A DNA stretch of 46,986 bases, taken from contig CAZVAQ010000007.1 in NCBI GenBank assembly GCA_964625145.1, positions 1-46,986 on the forward strand, given 5' to 3'. The position numbers were made by a program, and so were the translations under genes. This document shows, one piece after another, positions 7,036 to 16,883 of the stretch. Under the pieces are notes generated by a model. The model saw only the letters and a list, made by a program, of their open reading frames with translations. It made no database searches and was not told the DNA's origin. This DNA comes from CAYTRP01 sp964625145. Its GTDB lineage: Bacteria; Sumerlaeota; Sumerlaeia; SLMS01; JAHLLQ01. The first letter of the stretch is position 1; each line of letters opens with the position of its first letter.

Positions 7036-10000
7036 AGACTCTCGTCGCCACGGTCATCCGCAATGCCGTCTTCGCAAATCTGATTCTCGTACTGGTGATT
7101 TTCGCAGGCCTGCTGTCCACCATGGTCATGATTCGCGAGGTCATGCCCTCCTTCCTGGTGGAGACGGTCCAGATCCAGGTCCCCTATCCCGGCGCCGGTC
7201 CGGAGGAGGTCGAGGAAGGCATTTGCCTGAAGATTGAGGACGCGATCGAGGGGATCCAGGGCATCAAGAAGTACATCACGGTCGCCCGCGAAGGTCTGGG
7301 CGTTGCCCTGATCGACGTCTACGAAGGCGAGGACGTGCGCCTCGTCAAGGATCGCATCACCGATCGGATCAACGCAGTCCAGAACTGGCCCGATGATGCG
7401 GAAAGGCCGATCGTCTCGGAGTTTCAAATCCGTCGCGACACGATGATCCTGGCAATTCATGGCGATGTCCCGGAGCGCCAGTTGCGCGAGCTGGCCCTGG
7501 ACATCAAGGATGAGCTGCTGGCGCTGCCCGTCATCTCCGATGTGGAGGTCACCGGCATCAGGGACTATGAGATTTCCATCGAGGTTTCCGAGGCCACGCT
7601 GCGCAAGTATGGCCTGACCATGGACGACGTCACGCAGGCCGTTCGACGCGCCAGCCTCAACCTGCCCGGCGGCCGGCTGCGTTCCAATGCGGAAGAGATC
7701 AACATTCGCACCATGGGCCGCATGTACACCGGGGTCGAATACGAGGACATAGTCGTCGTCACCCGAGCTGACGGAACATCCATCCGCCTCGGCCAGATCG
7801 CGACCATCCGCGATGGATTCGTGGAGGATGTCATCGAGACACGTTTCAACGGCCAGCCGGCCGTGTCCATCGTCGTCTTCACCAATGACGATGAGGACGC
7901 CCTGAGGATCGCCAATGCCGTGTACGCGTACATGGATCGCAAGAACGAGGAGCTCCCGCCCTCGGTGCAGATCTCGCGATGGCTGGACTCCAGCCGGTTT
8001 ATCGTGCAGCGCATCGACATGCTTACCAACAATGGCATGATCGGCCTGGCGCTTGTGTTCATGCTCCTTTGGATGTTCCTGGACCTTCGGCTTGCATTCT
8101 GGGTTTCGGCGGCGATTCCGGTCTCCATCGCCGGCGGCCTGTTTCTCATGTGGATCATGGGACAAACCATCAACATGCTCAGCCTGTTCGCGCTGATCAT
8201 GGTCCTGGGCATCATCGTGGACGACGCCATCATCGTCGGCGAGGCGATCTATGTACATCGCAAGTCCGGCAAGTCCCCCATTGCGGCGGCTGTCGACGGC
8301 ACCGCCGAGGTCGCTTGGCCCGTGATCGCCGCAGTGTTGACGACGATCGTCGCCTTCACCCCGCTGTTCTTCGTCAAGGGCATGATGGGGAAGTTCATTG
8401 CGGTAATCCCCGCAGTTGTCGTCTCCGCGTTGACCATTTCCCTGCTCGAAAGCCTGACGACACTCCCCGTCCATCTGAGCGACCTGCCGGAGATGAACCG
8501 GCGCCGGATGAGCCGGGGACGCGGACTCGTTCGTCTGGACCATGCAGTCCGAGGGTTCTTGGCTTCAGCCCTCGAAACCTTCACGCTGAAGATTTACCGC
8601 CCCGTCTTGAAGTTTCTGTTGGGCTGGCGCTATGTCACCATTGCCGGCACCTTTTCGCTGCTTCTGCTCACTCTGGGAATAATCCAGAGTGGTGCCGTCA
8701 AATACTACCTGTTCCCCAAGATCGATACGAGCTTCCTGACCGCGTCAGTGGAGTTCCCGGAGGGGACACCAGTCTCCGTGACTCGCGAGGCGGTTCAGCG
8801 GCTCGAAGAGGCGCTGCAACGCACCAACGACCATTTCAAGCTCCCCAATGGCAAGCCGCTCGTCATTGCCAGCGAATCCACCATCGGCCAGCGCCTCGCC
8901 TTTGACCAGGGCTATTCAAATCGGTCAGGATCGCATTGGGGCGGCATGCGCGTGGAAATGCAAGAGGCAGACGAGCGCGGCATTCACTACGAGGAAATCA
9001 TCGCGAAATGGCGACAGGAACTGGGCCCTATTCCGGGCGCCATATCGGTGGCCATCGATGGACAGGCTGGTGGTCCCCCGGGAAAACCCATCGAGATCTG
9101 GCTCATGGGTGAAGACCTTGATGACCTGCGTGCAGCATCGACCCGCATCCAGGAGTATCTTCAGAACTTCACCGGACTGTATCAGATACAGGATGACTTC
9201 CGCCCCGGCAAGCGCGAGCTGCGGGCGCGGCTAAAGCCGGAGGCACGCCCCCTCGGTCTCACAACCGATGACCTGGCACGGCAGCTCCGCTACGGATTCT
9301 ACGGCAGCGAAGTCCTGCGCCTGCAACGCGGGCGCGAGGAGATCAAGGTCTGGTTGCGATACCCGGAAAGCGAACGCCAAAGCGTTGCCGACGTGGACAG
9401 CATCCGCATCACAACGCCTTCTGGCGCGCGAATCCCCTTGGAATCAGTCGCGGAAGTGTCCCTGGAGGATGGCTACACGACCATCACGCGAAAGGACGGA
9501 CAGCGTCGCATCTCCATCACGGCGGACGCGGATCTGAACCGCGCCAATCCCACGGAAGTCCTCCGGCTCATCGAACATGAACTACTGCCAACCATCAAGC
9601 ACGACTTCCCACATGTGACGGTTTCGCTGGAGGGTGAGAAGGCAGACACGGCAGAGTCTCTGGGTAGTCTCTACGTCGGCTTCCCGCTCGCCATGCTGAT
9701 GATGTACGTACTCATCGCTGCCATCTTCCAATCATACACGCAACCGGCCATCATCATGCTCACGGTTCCGTTCGGATTTGTAGGTGCCGTGCTCGGGCAT
9801 CTCCTCCTGGGATATGACCTGACAATGATGAGCCTCTTTGGACTGGTGGCGCTGGCCGGGATCGTCGTCAACGATGCCATCGTGCTCATTGACGGCTTCA
9901 ACGACCGGTTGGCCCACGGCGCCTCCTTCGCGCGCGCTCTCGTCGATGCGGGCACCAGACGGTTTCGACCGATTCTGCTCACCTCGCTGACGACGATGGG

Positions 10001-10277
10001 CGGGCTGACGCCTCTGATCATGGAGCGGAGCCTGCAGGCCCAGTTCCTCGTTCCCATGGCCCTCACCATCGCTTTCGGAGTGGCCTTCTCCACCGTCCTG
10101 ACACTGCTGTTCATCCCGTGTGTCGTGTTCGTCATGAGCGACTTCCGCCTCCTGAAACGCTACCTCCTTACCGGCAAATGGACATCTCGCGAGGAAGTGG
10201 AACCGGCTTCCAAGCGGCGGCAAATCGCCGAGCAAACCGGTGTCACGCTGGAGCAGAGAACCACTCCGGTGCATTGA
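7032..10277 (+). CDS. RND efflux permease (AcrB-like)
   Basis: 1081-aa inner-membrane proton-driven exporter of the resistance-nodulation-division superfamily. The two-fold architecture is complete: N-terminal helix, first periplasmic porter domain, helices with the hallmark GIIVDDAIIVGE (Asp397 and Asp398 form the expected proton-relay pair), a second helix and porter set, and the second-half motif GIVVNDAIVLIDGF. Length is within the usual 1000-1100 range. The GTG start overlaps the adaptor stop by 4 bases. Substrate unknown; the family exports drugs, dyes, lipids or metals, and the Gly-rich FEFVIR or CusA-type metal motifs are not obvious. The gene is followed by a hairpin shared with the convergent foldase gene. 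Confidence 0.95.
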   Translation: MKTLVATVIRNAVFANLILVLVIFAGLLSTMVMIREVMPSFLVETVQIQVPYPGAGPEEVEEGICLKIEDAIEGIQGIKKYITVAREGLGVALIDVYEGEDVRLVKDRITDRINAVQNWPDDAERPIVSEFQIRRDTMILAIHGDVPERQLRELALDIKDELLALPVISDVEVTGIRDYEISIEVSEATLRKYGLTMDDVTQAVRRASLNLPGGRLRSNAEEINIRTMGRMYTGVEYEDIVVVTRADGTSIRLGQIATIRDGFVEDVIETRFNGQPAVSIVVFTNDDEDALRIANAVYAYMDRKNEELPPSVQISRWLDSSRFIVQRIDMLTNNGMIGLALVFMLLWMFLDLRLAFWVSAAIPVSIAGGLFLMWIMGQTINMLSLFALIMVLGIIVDDAIIVGEAIYVHRKSGKSPIAAAVDGTAEVAWPVIAAVLTTIVAFTPLFFVKGMMGKFIAVIPAVVVSALTISLLESLTTLPVHLSDLPEMNRRRMSRGRGLVRLDHAVRGFLASALETFTLKIYRPVLKFLLGWRYVTIAGTFSLLLLTLGIIQSGAVKYYLFPKIDTSFLTASVEFPEGTPVSVTREAVQRLEEALQRTNDHFKLPNGKPLVIASESTIGQRLAFDQGYSNRSGSHWGGMRVEMQEADERGIHYEEIIAKWRQELGPIPGAISVAIDGQAGGPPGKPIEIWLMGEDLDDLRAASTRIQEYLQNFTGLYQIQDDFRPGKRELRARLKPEARPLGLTTDDLARQLRYGFYGSEVLRLQRGREEIKVWLRYPESERQSVADVDSIRITTPSGARIPLESVAEVSLEDGYTTITRKDGQRRISITADADLNRANPTEVLRLIEHELLPTIKHDFPHVTVSLEGEKADTAESLGSLYVGFPLAMLMMYVLIAAIFQSYTQPAIIMLTVPFGFVGAVLGHLLLGYDLTMMSLFGLVALAGIVVNDAIVLIDGFNDRLAHGASFARALVDAGTRRFRPILLTSLTTMGGLTPLIMERSLQAQFLVPMALTIAFGVAFSTVLTLLFIPCVVFVMSDFRLLKRYLLTGKWTSREEVEPASKRRQIAEQTGVTLEQRTTPVH

Positions 10278-10306
10278 GGCGCACTGCGATGGGGCACATA
10301 AGACTT

Positions 10307-10333
10307 CGGGCACCGAAGTTCGTTCGGTGCCCG
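10307..10333. terminator. Bidirectional hairpin between convergent genes
   Basis: An 11-bp perfect stem (CGGGCACCGAA paired with TTCGGTGCCCG) around a 5-base loop sits in the 88-base gap between the RND permease (plus) and the PpiD-like gene (minus). It is well placed to terminate both. There is no T-run on either side, so it may act through Rho or as a 3'-end stabiliser. Confidence 0.6.
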
Positions 10334-10365
10334 TGCAGTCTACTCCGAATTGCGCGCTGATATGG

Positions 10366-12489
10366 TCAGCTTCGCCCCTCACGCCGGCGGCGAGGATCGG
10401 CTTCGCGAATGTAATCCTCGTCGTAAGTCACATTCAGGCGCTCCAGCGCTTCATTCTTGTAGGCATTGAGCACCGTTTCCATCTTCACCATCATCAGGCC
10501 CCGCTCAAAGCGGTTGACTTCCTCGACGAACGCGGCGCGGTCAGGGGCTTGCCGATCGGTAATCTGGACGATGGCCGTCGAGAAGACCTGATCCGATGAA
10601 GGGATCTTGCTCTCCACCGGGAAGACGTCGCCAACCTTTGCCCGCACCGCCTTGCTGGCGAATTCGCGCTGGGCATCGGGCATTCCGATCAGACCTGGAG
10701 GCGGCTGGCTCAGCAGGAATGGTTCTTCCACGGTGGTGAACTTGTCGGCAACGCCCGCTTCCTCGGCAGCTTCGCGCAGCGACTTGCCGTCGGCGACAAG
10801 CCCGCGAATCTGTTCGGTCAGCTCGCCAATCCGATCCTGTGCCCGCTGTGCCTTCAGGTCGCGCGTGGCTCGATCCTTTGCTTCCTCGAATGTCTGGGGA
10901 CGCTCCGGAAGAACTTCCTTCACCTGCAGGACAACCAAGGTGGGAGGATTGGAGCCCGTGCGCATGACCGGCGACAGTTCACCCGGCTCCAACTTCGCGA
11001 GCAACTCCCGGTGGGCGAACAAGCTGCCAACGCCGGGCAGGCTGTAGGTCTGGATGTCAACGGGCACCGACTCGGCAACCTCGGCACCGACTGCCTCGGC
11101 GACAGGCTCAAGGCTCGAGCTCTGCGCCACCGCCTCCCGCATGCGAGGCTCCATCTCGTTGATCATGTCCGTCTGGATGGTACGCCGCTCCACCGTGCGC
11201 TCGGTGCGGATCTCGCGACGAAGCATCTCGCGCACCTCATCAAGCGGCCGCTTGCCACCCTCTTCAATCGAATCAACCCGCACGATAGCGACGCCATTGT
11301 CGACCGCCACAATCTGCGGCGCGTCACCGGGTTGCAGGCTCTTCACCGCATCGGCCCACTCTGCGCCGTACTCTCCGCGCCAGATGCTTTCGTTGTCGGC
11401 CGTCAATCGCTGGGGAAGCACGCCTCCAGCCAGGCTGGGCGGGTTGTACGCCGGGTCCGACTCATCATCGAACCGGATATTGTGGATGTCTTCGCTGAAT
11501 TCATTGGCAAGTGCAGCGAAGTCCTCGCCTGCCGCCAGCCGCTCGCTCACCTTGGTGGCCAATTCCTTCGCGGCCGCCTCGTCGCGAGACTCCGTTGAAA
11601 TGACGATCTGACGGACCTCGATGCCCTGGGGCAGGGCAAGGCGCGCATCCTCGTGGTGGTCGATGCTCTCGTACCGGGCCAGGATCTCCTCCTCAACCGG
11701 TTCGAGGGGAATGTCCACCTCCGGCGGAGCAACGCTCACATACCGGTAAATCCGCTGCTCCGGCTGGATGTAGCGATTGCTGTTTTCGTTGAACCACTTC
11801 TCCACGTCTTCGTCCGCAACCTCGATGCTAGCCTCCAGATCGAACAGTTGCAGGTTCACATACTCAACGGCGACCTTGGAGTTGTTCATCGCGTATTCCT
11901 GCCACAGCTCCGGCAGGCTTACCCGTGCGGCCGACGTCAGGATATCGGCGGCGCGCTGTCCACGCATGGCGCGTTGCTGTTCGGCAACAAAGTCCACCTC
12001 GCGCTGGCGCCGTTGCTGCAGGATCTGCGTCAACACATTGCCGGTGATGCCCTGCGCCTTCAGGTCTTCGGCCACTTGCCTGGGTGTGATCGCGACCTGA
12101 TAGCGATCGGCAAGTTCTTCCACCACGAGCTGGCCGGCGGCATACTCGGCGATCTCCTTGTTCGAGATCCCGCTGGAGATCTGTGCCATCGTGCGCTGGT
12201 CGGGAGGTTGCTGGAACTGTGATTGATAGACGCCCATGAAGCGTCGGGCCATAGTTTCGCGGAACTCCCGCGTCTGCGATCCCATCACCTGGCGCTCGCC
12301 ACCAGAGGTCTTCACAGTGGCAATGGGGCGATCAACAATTCCGGCGCCACCTCCCTGGTTGCTGCCGCCAAATCCGTAGAAGAGCACGAATGACGGAATG
12401 ACCAGAATCATGATCAGGGCCATCCCGATCTTGAGTTTCCGGGGATCTCGAAGGTACTGCATTGCACCCATGCTGACGGGTCCTCGCAT
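10366..12489 (-). CDS. PpiD/SurA-like periplasmic peptidyl-prolyl isomerase
   Basis: 707-aa inner-membrane-anchored foldase. A transmembrane helix (GMALIMILVIPSFVLFYGFG, about 22-41) follows a short basic cytoplasmic tail. Next come a SurA_N-type helical chaperone domain (about 60-260), a parvulin-type PpiC domain beginning near EVRQIVISTESRDEAA and containing LAAGEDFAALANEFSED, and a second SurA-like helical part at the C-terminus. E. coli PpiD has the same order and is 623 aa. The role would be to help newly exported proteins fold near the Sec translocon. It is the last gene of the minus-strand run. Met7 (12471) is an alternative start. The assignment to PpiD type is strong, isomerase activity is not shown. 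Confidence 0.85.
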   Translation of the reverse strand: MRGPVSMGAMQYLRDPRKLKIGMALIMILVIPSFVLFYGFGGSNQGGGAGIVDRPIATVKTSGGERQVMGSQTREFRETMARRFMGVYQSQFQQPPDQRTMAQISSGISNKEIAEYAAGQLVVEELADRYQVAITPRQVAEDLKAQGITGNVLTQILQQRRQREVDFVAEQQRAMRGQRAADILTSAARVSLPELWQEYAMNNSKVAVEYVNLQLFDLEASIEVADEDVEKWFNENSNRYIQPEQRIYRYVSVAPPEVDIPLEPVEEEILARYESIDHHEDARLALPQGIEVRQIVISTESRDEAAAKELATKVSERLAAGEDFAALANEFSEDIHNIRFDDESDPAYNPPSLAGGVLPQRLTADNESIWRGEYGAEWADAVKSLQPGDAPQIVAVDNGVAIVRVDSIEEGGKRPLDEVREMLRREIRTERTVERRTIQTDMINEMEPRMREAVAQSSSLEPVAEAVGAEVAESVPVDIQTYSLPGVGSLFAHRELLAKLEPGELSPVMRTGSNPPTLVVLQVKEVLPERPQTFEEAKDRATRDLKAQRAQDRIGELTEQIRGLVADGKSLREAAEEAGVADKFTTVEEPFLLSQPPPGLIGMPDAQREFASKAVRAKVGDVFPVESKIPSSDQVFSTAIVQITDRQAPDRAAFVEEVNRFERGLMMVKMETVLNAYKNEALERLNVTYDEDYIREADPRRRREGRS

Positions 12490-12591
12490 GTGACAGGTTG
12501 GCCATCCCGGCCGCTCGGCCGGAAAAGTGGCGGGGTGCGGTTGTCGTCCCGCCTGTCCGACGCGTCAAGGTGGAACGGGTGGCAGTCGGAC

Positions 12592-13743
12592 CTAGATTTT
12601 CCGGCCGGCCATCGAAGTGTAGCCCAAGGACCCTAAGGCGCCGATTATCAGGACCCAGGCCCGTGGTCTCCAATCCCGGAACAGTCCCACCAGAATGAAG
12701 GGAGAGATCTGAGCCAAGTATCTTTCCAAGGTGTTAAACCCCCAAGGCCCGCCAATGAAAAGGTGGAAGATCAGGTATAGGAGGACCCCAAGTCCCAGAA
12801 GGAGCCCGGTGCTTCCGATAGGCGTTTCCCGACGGCCCTGGGCGAGCAGGCTCACAGCCGCCAGCAAGGTGACCAACACCGTGCCCAGAACGCTGGCCTG
12901 CTTCAAGGGGCTCTCTGAAGGATGCAGAAGCCCAAGAATCAGGGAATGACCCGGCCAGCTCATCAGTTTCGGTGGGTAATACCCGCGGCTTTGCTCGATG
13001 GTGTACCGCAACTGCTCGGCGGCTTCCGGTCGCCAAGTGCCCATGTTTGACATTGTCCAAATCACGTACACCAAAAACGGCAGGACGAACAGCATCCCGC
13101 GTAGCAGCAGATCCAGTCGCCGGCCACACATTGCCTCCCAAGCGGCCACCGCCCCCATAGGGACAACTGCCAGGACTAGAGGGGGCTTGATGATCATCAG
13201 AAGACCGGCAGCCGATGCCATGGCCACACCTTTCACTGTCGATCTGGTTCGTCCGAAGGCAACGACGGCACACAGCAGACACAACATGCCGATCCCCTCC
13301 GACATGATTCCGGTGGAGGCCCATCCGGGAAGAATAAAGATCAACAGGATCGACAGCCGCAGGTTTCTGGTGAGGAGATAGAACAACCAAATGGCCGCCG
13401 TCCCGGGCAGCAGGACGAGTATGAATCCCGACAGCACGGGATGGGCCCCGGTCACCCAGGACAGGATTGCGATCAGGATTCCGAAGCCGGGGAACTGCCG
13501 CTGATCCGTGGGCAGGGTTCCGTCCGCCAACAGGCTCTCCGCGATCCAGATGTAGTTCTGCCCATCGGAGCGAACCAATGGCAGCCCCCGCTGCAGGATG
13601 GCCGCGAAAGCCACCACCCGGGCGGCGAGGAAAACTGCCGCCAATATCGCCAAATCCCGCGCCACCATGCCGGCATCGCGCGGTTGGGGAGGCAGGGCGA
13701 GCCACGAGCGCAGGCCATCCAATCGGTTGAGCGAATGGTTCAT
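12592..13743 (-). CDS. Polytopic membrane protein, glycosyltransferase-like (GT-C type)
   Basis: 383-aa integral membrane protein with about nine or ten hydrophobic helices. Features resembling GT-C fold sugar transferases are an acidic loop after the first helix (RSDGQNYIWIAESLLADG) and long periplasmic loops near residues 230-260 (PEAAEQLRYTIEQSRGYYPP). These enzymes use polyprenyl-phosphate sugars on the periplasmic side. No specific family could be named. The ATG at 13743 follows the asnS stop by 38 bases; a GTG at 13779 would nearly abut asnS. It lies between asnS and the PpiD-like gene in the same direction, about 100 bases upstream of the latter. Confidence 0.7.
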   Translation of the reverse strand: MNHSLNRLDGLRSWLALPPQPRDAGMVARDLAILAAVFLAARVVAFAAILQRGLPLVRSDGQNYIWIAESLLADGTLPTDQRQFPGFGILIAILSWVTGAHPVLSGFILVLLPGTAAIWLFYLLTRNLRLSILLIFILPGWASTGIMSEGIGMLCLLCAVVAFGRTRSTVKGVAMASAAGLLMIIKPPLVLAVVPMGAVAAWEAMCGRRLDLLLRGMLFVLPFLVYVIWTMSNMGTWRPEAAEQLRYTIEQSRGYYPPKLMSWPGHSLILGLLHPSESPLKQASVLGTVLVTLLAAVSLLAQGRRETPIGSTGLLLGLGVLLYLIFHLFIGGPWGFNTLERYLAQISPFILVGLFRDWRPRAWVLIIGALGSLGYTSMAGRKI

Positions 13744-13781
13744 GGTCTCGACTCTTCCCCGATGCCAGACTTTGGGCACCT

Positions 13782-15203
13782 CTAGAAGTCCGCCGAGCGG
13801 GGAGTGCGGGGAAAGGGAATCACATCGCGAATGTTGCCCAAGCCCGTGGTGAACTGGACGAGACGTTCAAATCCCAGACCGAAACCGGCATGGGGAACCG
13901 TGCCGTAGCGCCGAAGGTCCAGATACCACCAATAGTCGGCCTTGTTGAGCCCCATCTCCTCGAGGCGCATCTCCAAGGCATCGCGCCGTTCCTCGCGCTG
14001 GCTGCCGCCGATCAATTCGCCCGTGCCGGGGACCAAGAGGTCCATCGCGGCGACTGTCCTCCCGTCGTCGTTCATGCGCATGTAGAAGGCTTTGATGTCC
14101 TTCGGATAATCAAACACGATGACCGGCTTCTTGAAGTGCTTTTCCGTCAGGAACCGCTCATGCTCGCTCTGCAGGTCCATCCCCCACCGCGGGGAGAACT
14201 CGAATGCTTCGCCCGACTTCTCGAGGATCGAGACCGCCTCCGTGTAGGACACACGCTCCACGGGCGAATCGGCAACATGGTGAAGTGTCTCCAACAAGCC
14301 GGGGTGAACCCACTTGTCGAAGAACGCCAAGTCATCGGCGCTCTTGTCGAGTGCGGCCCGCAGGCAGTGGCGAACAAACTCCTCGGCCAGATCCATGTCC
14401 CCCTGCAAATCGCAAAACGCCATCTCCGGCTCAATCATCCAGAACTCGGCAAGGTGCCTGGATGTGTTGGAGTTTTCCGCGCGGAACGTCGGGCCGAAAG
14501 TGTACACATTGGTCAGCGCACACGCGTAAGTCTCGGCGGAGAGCTGCCCGCTCACCGTCAAGCGCGCGTGCCGGCCAAAGAAATCCTCGGAGTGATCAAC
14601 GGCTCCATTGGGCTGGCGCTTGGCCGTGGCCGGATCAAGCGTGGTCACCGTGAACATCTCGCCGGCGCCTTCGCAGTCGCTCGCGGTGATGATCGGCGCA
14701 TGAAGGTACACGAATCCACGCTGCTGAAAGAATTCATGCACGGCCGTGGAGAGCGTATTTCGCACGCGCGCCATGGCGCCGATGGTGTTTGACCGGGGGC
14801 GCAGATGGGCAACTTCGCGAAGGAACTCCATGGAATGGCGCTTTTTCTGAAGCGGGTACGAATCCGGATCCTCAACCCAACCGAGTACCTCAATCTCGCG
14901 CGCCAGAATCTCCACGGCCTGCCCCTTGCCGGGCGATTCCCGCAGCTCCCCCGCGACGCGGACCGAACAGCCCGTCCCCAGCCGCAGGACTTCCGACTCG
15001 TAATTCATCAGGCTGCTTTCGGCGATGACCTGTATGCCCGCCAAAGAAGAACCGTCATTGATCTCCAGGAAGGAGAAGCCGCCCTTGGAATCACGTCGGG
15101 TCCTGACCCAGCCGTGAAGGATCACGGGCGAGCCATAATCAGTCCGTTGCAGTAGGGCGCGTACACGTTCAGCCTGTGCAATAGTCTTCATGGGCGCGGT
15201 CAT
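13782..15203 (-). CDS. asnS: Asparaginyl-tRNA synthetase
   Basis: Class IIb aminoacyl-tRNA synthetase that charges tRNA-Asn. The 473-aa product has the OB-fold anticodon-binding domain at the N-terminus (VILHGWVRTRRDSKGGFSFL) and the class II core: motif 2 in TFRAENSNTSRHLAEFWMIE and motif 3 in GFGLGFERLVQFTTGLGNIR. The Asn-specific ending VIPFPRTP is present, which separates it from AspRS. E. coli AsnS has 466 residues. Met5 (15191) is a possible alternative start. Its presence means Asn-tRNA can be made directly rather than through amidation of Asp-tRNA. It starts 12 bases after the stop of the phosphodiester-glycosidase gene. Confidence 0.97.
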   Translation of the reverse strand: MTAPMKTIAQAERVRALLQRTDYGSPVILHGWVRTRRDSKGGFSFLEINDGSSLAGIQVIAESSLMNYESEVLRLGTGCSVRVAGELRESPGKGQAVEILAREIEVLGWVEDPDSYPLQKKRHSMEFLREVAHLRPRSNTIGAMARVRNTLSTAVHEFFQQRGFVYLHAPIITASDCEGAGEMFTVTTLDPATAKRQPNGAVDHSEDFFGRHARLTVSGQLSAETYACALTNVYTFGPTFRAENSNTSRHLAEFWMIEPEMAFCDLQGDMDLAEEFVRHCLRAALDKSADDLAFFDKWVHPGLLETLHHVADSPVERVSYTEAVSILEKSGEAFEFSPRWGMDLQSEHERFLTEKHFKKPVIVFDYPKDIKAFYMRMNDDGRTVAAMDLLVPGTGELIGGSQREERRDALEMRLEEMGLNKADYWWYLDLRRYGTVPHAGFGLGFERLVQFTTGLGNIRDVIPFPRTPRSADF

Positions 15204-15215
15204 GGCGGAAATGTC

Positions 15216-16859
15216 CTAGTCACGGCGCGAATCGACAACAGTCAGGGCCACGGGCACGATGCGCTCACGGTGGCCGGCGTCGCTGGGTATATTGACGACC
15301 GTGGTCGTCAGACCCGGGCGAAGCTGGTCCAGTTGCCCGACACCTTCGATGGACATCGTGCTGGAGCCACCACCATCGAGGTTAAGGGCCTTGCGACAAC
15401 CCAGATGCAGCATCAGCCGTGCAAGTTCCTCCAGCGTGGCGCCGACACTGTGCGCCGGATCGGCCCGGCCGTCCACTACCACCAACACCCACGCGTCGTT
15501 GGCGTCCAGACCAAGCGCCGTGCGCGGGGCGCGGGTCACCGTCGCGTCGTAGGGGAAGCGTGTGGGAGCCGGTCCGTCGGGCCGGAACTCCCCACAGGCC
15601 AGCGGGTGGAAGATCGCCTCTTCGGTCAGTGCCCGCCCATCCATGACGAGCAGCGGACCGGAGGCGAAAGCCCACTCCAGCGGAGCCGATCGGCCCGTCC
15701 GAAGCAAAAGCTCCCACGTCGGGAACGGGGCGTTGGCGGGACCTTGGAGCCAATTCAGCCACGGGTCCGCCAGATGCTCAAACAAGCGAACGATGGCACC
15801 GCCAAACGGGGGCAAAGCCTCGCCCGGGAGGCACACCGAGGCGAGTCCTGTGCCGGAGAATACAAGGTCCACCACCCGATCCTTCGCACTGGGCGCGGGC
15901 ATCTCTCCATCCCAACGGCGCCAGACCTGCGCGGCACTTTGCAGGTCATCAACTCCGGTGACCAGGCCGACCGGTTCGCTGTCGTTGATTCGCAGGGCCA
16001 AATGCCTTGGCCCGAGCATCATGAAGTCCCGATGCCCGTCCGCCCACTCCATGGCGCAGGGCCTCTCGACCCATGGCGGCATGTGAAGCTGACCGCGCGA
16101 GTAGAGAGCGCCGACAGGCTGGTGCAAGGCGCTGAGGTCGTCCTCATACTCTTCAGGAAAGTTGAGGAAGTACCCGCCATTGGTCGCCGCCAGCACGTGA
16201 GGGTGTGCCTGCACGCACCAAGAGGGTGGATAGGCCGGTAGATAGCGGGCGACTTGCAAGGGCGAGCCTTCAAACCTTCTCAGGACCGGGTCCATGGTAG
16301 GAATCAGGTCCAGTCGCTCCTCACTCCATTCGCCGGCGGCAACGCGTTGCTGGAGGAACGCCAAATCCTCCCATGGGCCCCTCGGAGCCCCGGAGCGCGA
16401 GCAGGTGAGGTTGCGCATGTTGACGAACAGGCGCGACTCCTTGCGACCCCGGGCCACGCGCAACGCGCCACTGGCCCAGACGGTCTGCCAATAGGCATTC
16501 TCGATGGAATCGAAGTCCACCAGCCCCGGGCTTGCCATGGCCACATCGGGCACGACCCGCGCGGCTGAATCGCGTTCCACGCGCACCTCGTTGACGCACA
16601 GGCCGCAGGAGGTTGCGTTCTCTTCGGACAGGCCGGCAGTTTGCCACGTCACCCGGCGCCGCCGCCAAGTCACGCCATCAATGAGCGGGCGTGAAACATC
16701 TTCACCCTGCTCGAAACTATCCTTCGTGATTCCGATCGCATAGATTTGCTCTATGCTATCCTGGTCAAGGACGTTGGAGCCGAGCGCCAAGTGGCGCCGG
16801 AGGCGGCGAAGCCGCAGAAGAACTTCCGAGTTGGTCACAGTTGTCATGGCCGCCATCAT
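15216..16859 (-). CDS. Phosphodiester glycosidase (NAGPA/DUF2233) domain protein
   Basis: 547-aa protein whose C-terminal half matches the NAGPA-type phosphodiester glycosidase domain: AATNGGYFLNF, TALGLDANDAWVLVVVDGR and the signature ALNLDGGGSSTM (about 491-502). Known members include the enzyme that uncovers mannose-6-phosphate in animals and bacterial cell-wall or sporulation proteins. The N-terminal 200 residues look unrelated and contain several Cys (SCGLCVNEV, NLTCSRSG). No signal peptide is visible at MMAAMTTVTNSEVLL, odd for a family that usually works outside the cytoplasm. Met5 (16847) is an alternative start. It lies 24 bases after larB and 12 before asnS, so it is inside the operon-like run. 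Substrate unknown. Confidence 0.75.
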   Translation of the reverse strand: MMAAMTTVTNSEVLLRLRRLRRHLALGSNVLDQDSIEQIYAIGITKDSFEQGEDVSRPLIDGVTWRRRRVTWQTAGLSEENATSCGLCVNEVRVERDSAARVVPDVAMASPGLVDFDSIENAYWQTVWASGALRVARGRKESRLFVNMRNLTCSRSGAPRGPWEDLAFLQQRVAAGEWSEERLDLIPTMDPVLRRFEGSPLQVARYLPAYPPSWCVQAHPHVLAATNGGYFLNFPEEYEDDLSALHQPVGALYSRGQLHMPPWVERPCAMEWADGHRDFMMLGPRHLALRINDSEPVGLVTGVDDLQSAAQVWRRWDGEMPAPSAKDRVVDLVFSGTGLASVCLPGEALPPFGGAIVRLFEHLADPWLNWLQGPANAPFPTWELLLRTGRSAPLEWAFASGPLLVMDGRALTEEAIFHPLACGEFRPDGPAPTRFPYDATVTRAPRTALGLDANDAWVLVVVDGRADPAHSVGATLEELARLMLHLGCRKALNLDGGGSSTMSIEGVGQLDQLRPGLTTTVVNIPSDAGHRERIVPVALTVVDSRRD

Positions 16860-16883
16860 CGACTGTTATGAAGCCTGCGGGCA

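Noticed and set aside
6813..8543. 576-aa open frame antisense to the RND permease
   Set aside because: High-GC codon bias creates long stop-free antisense frames; the translation is rich in His, Gln and Asp without any fold pattern, while the opposite strand clearly encodes an RND permease.
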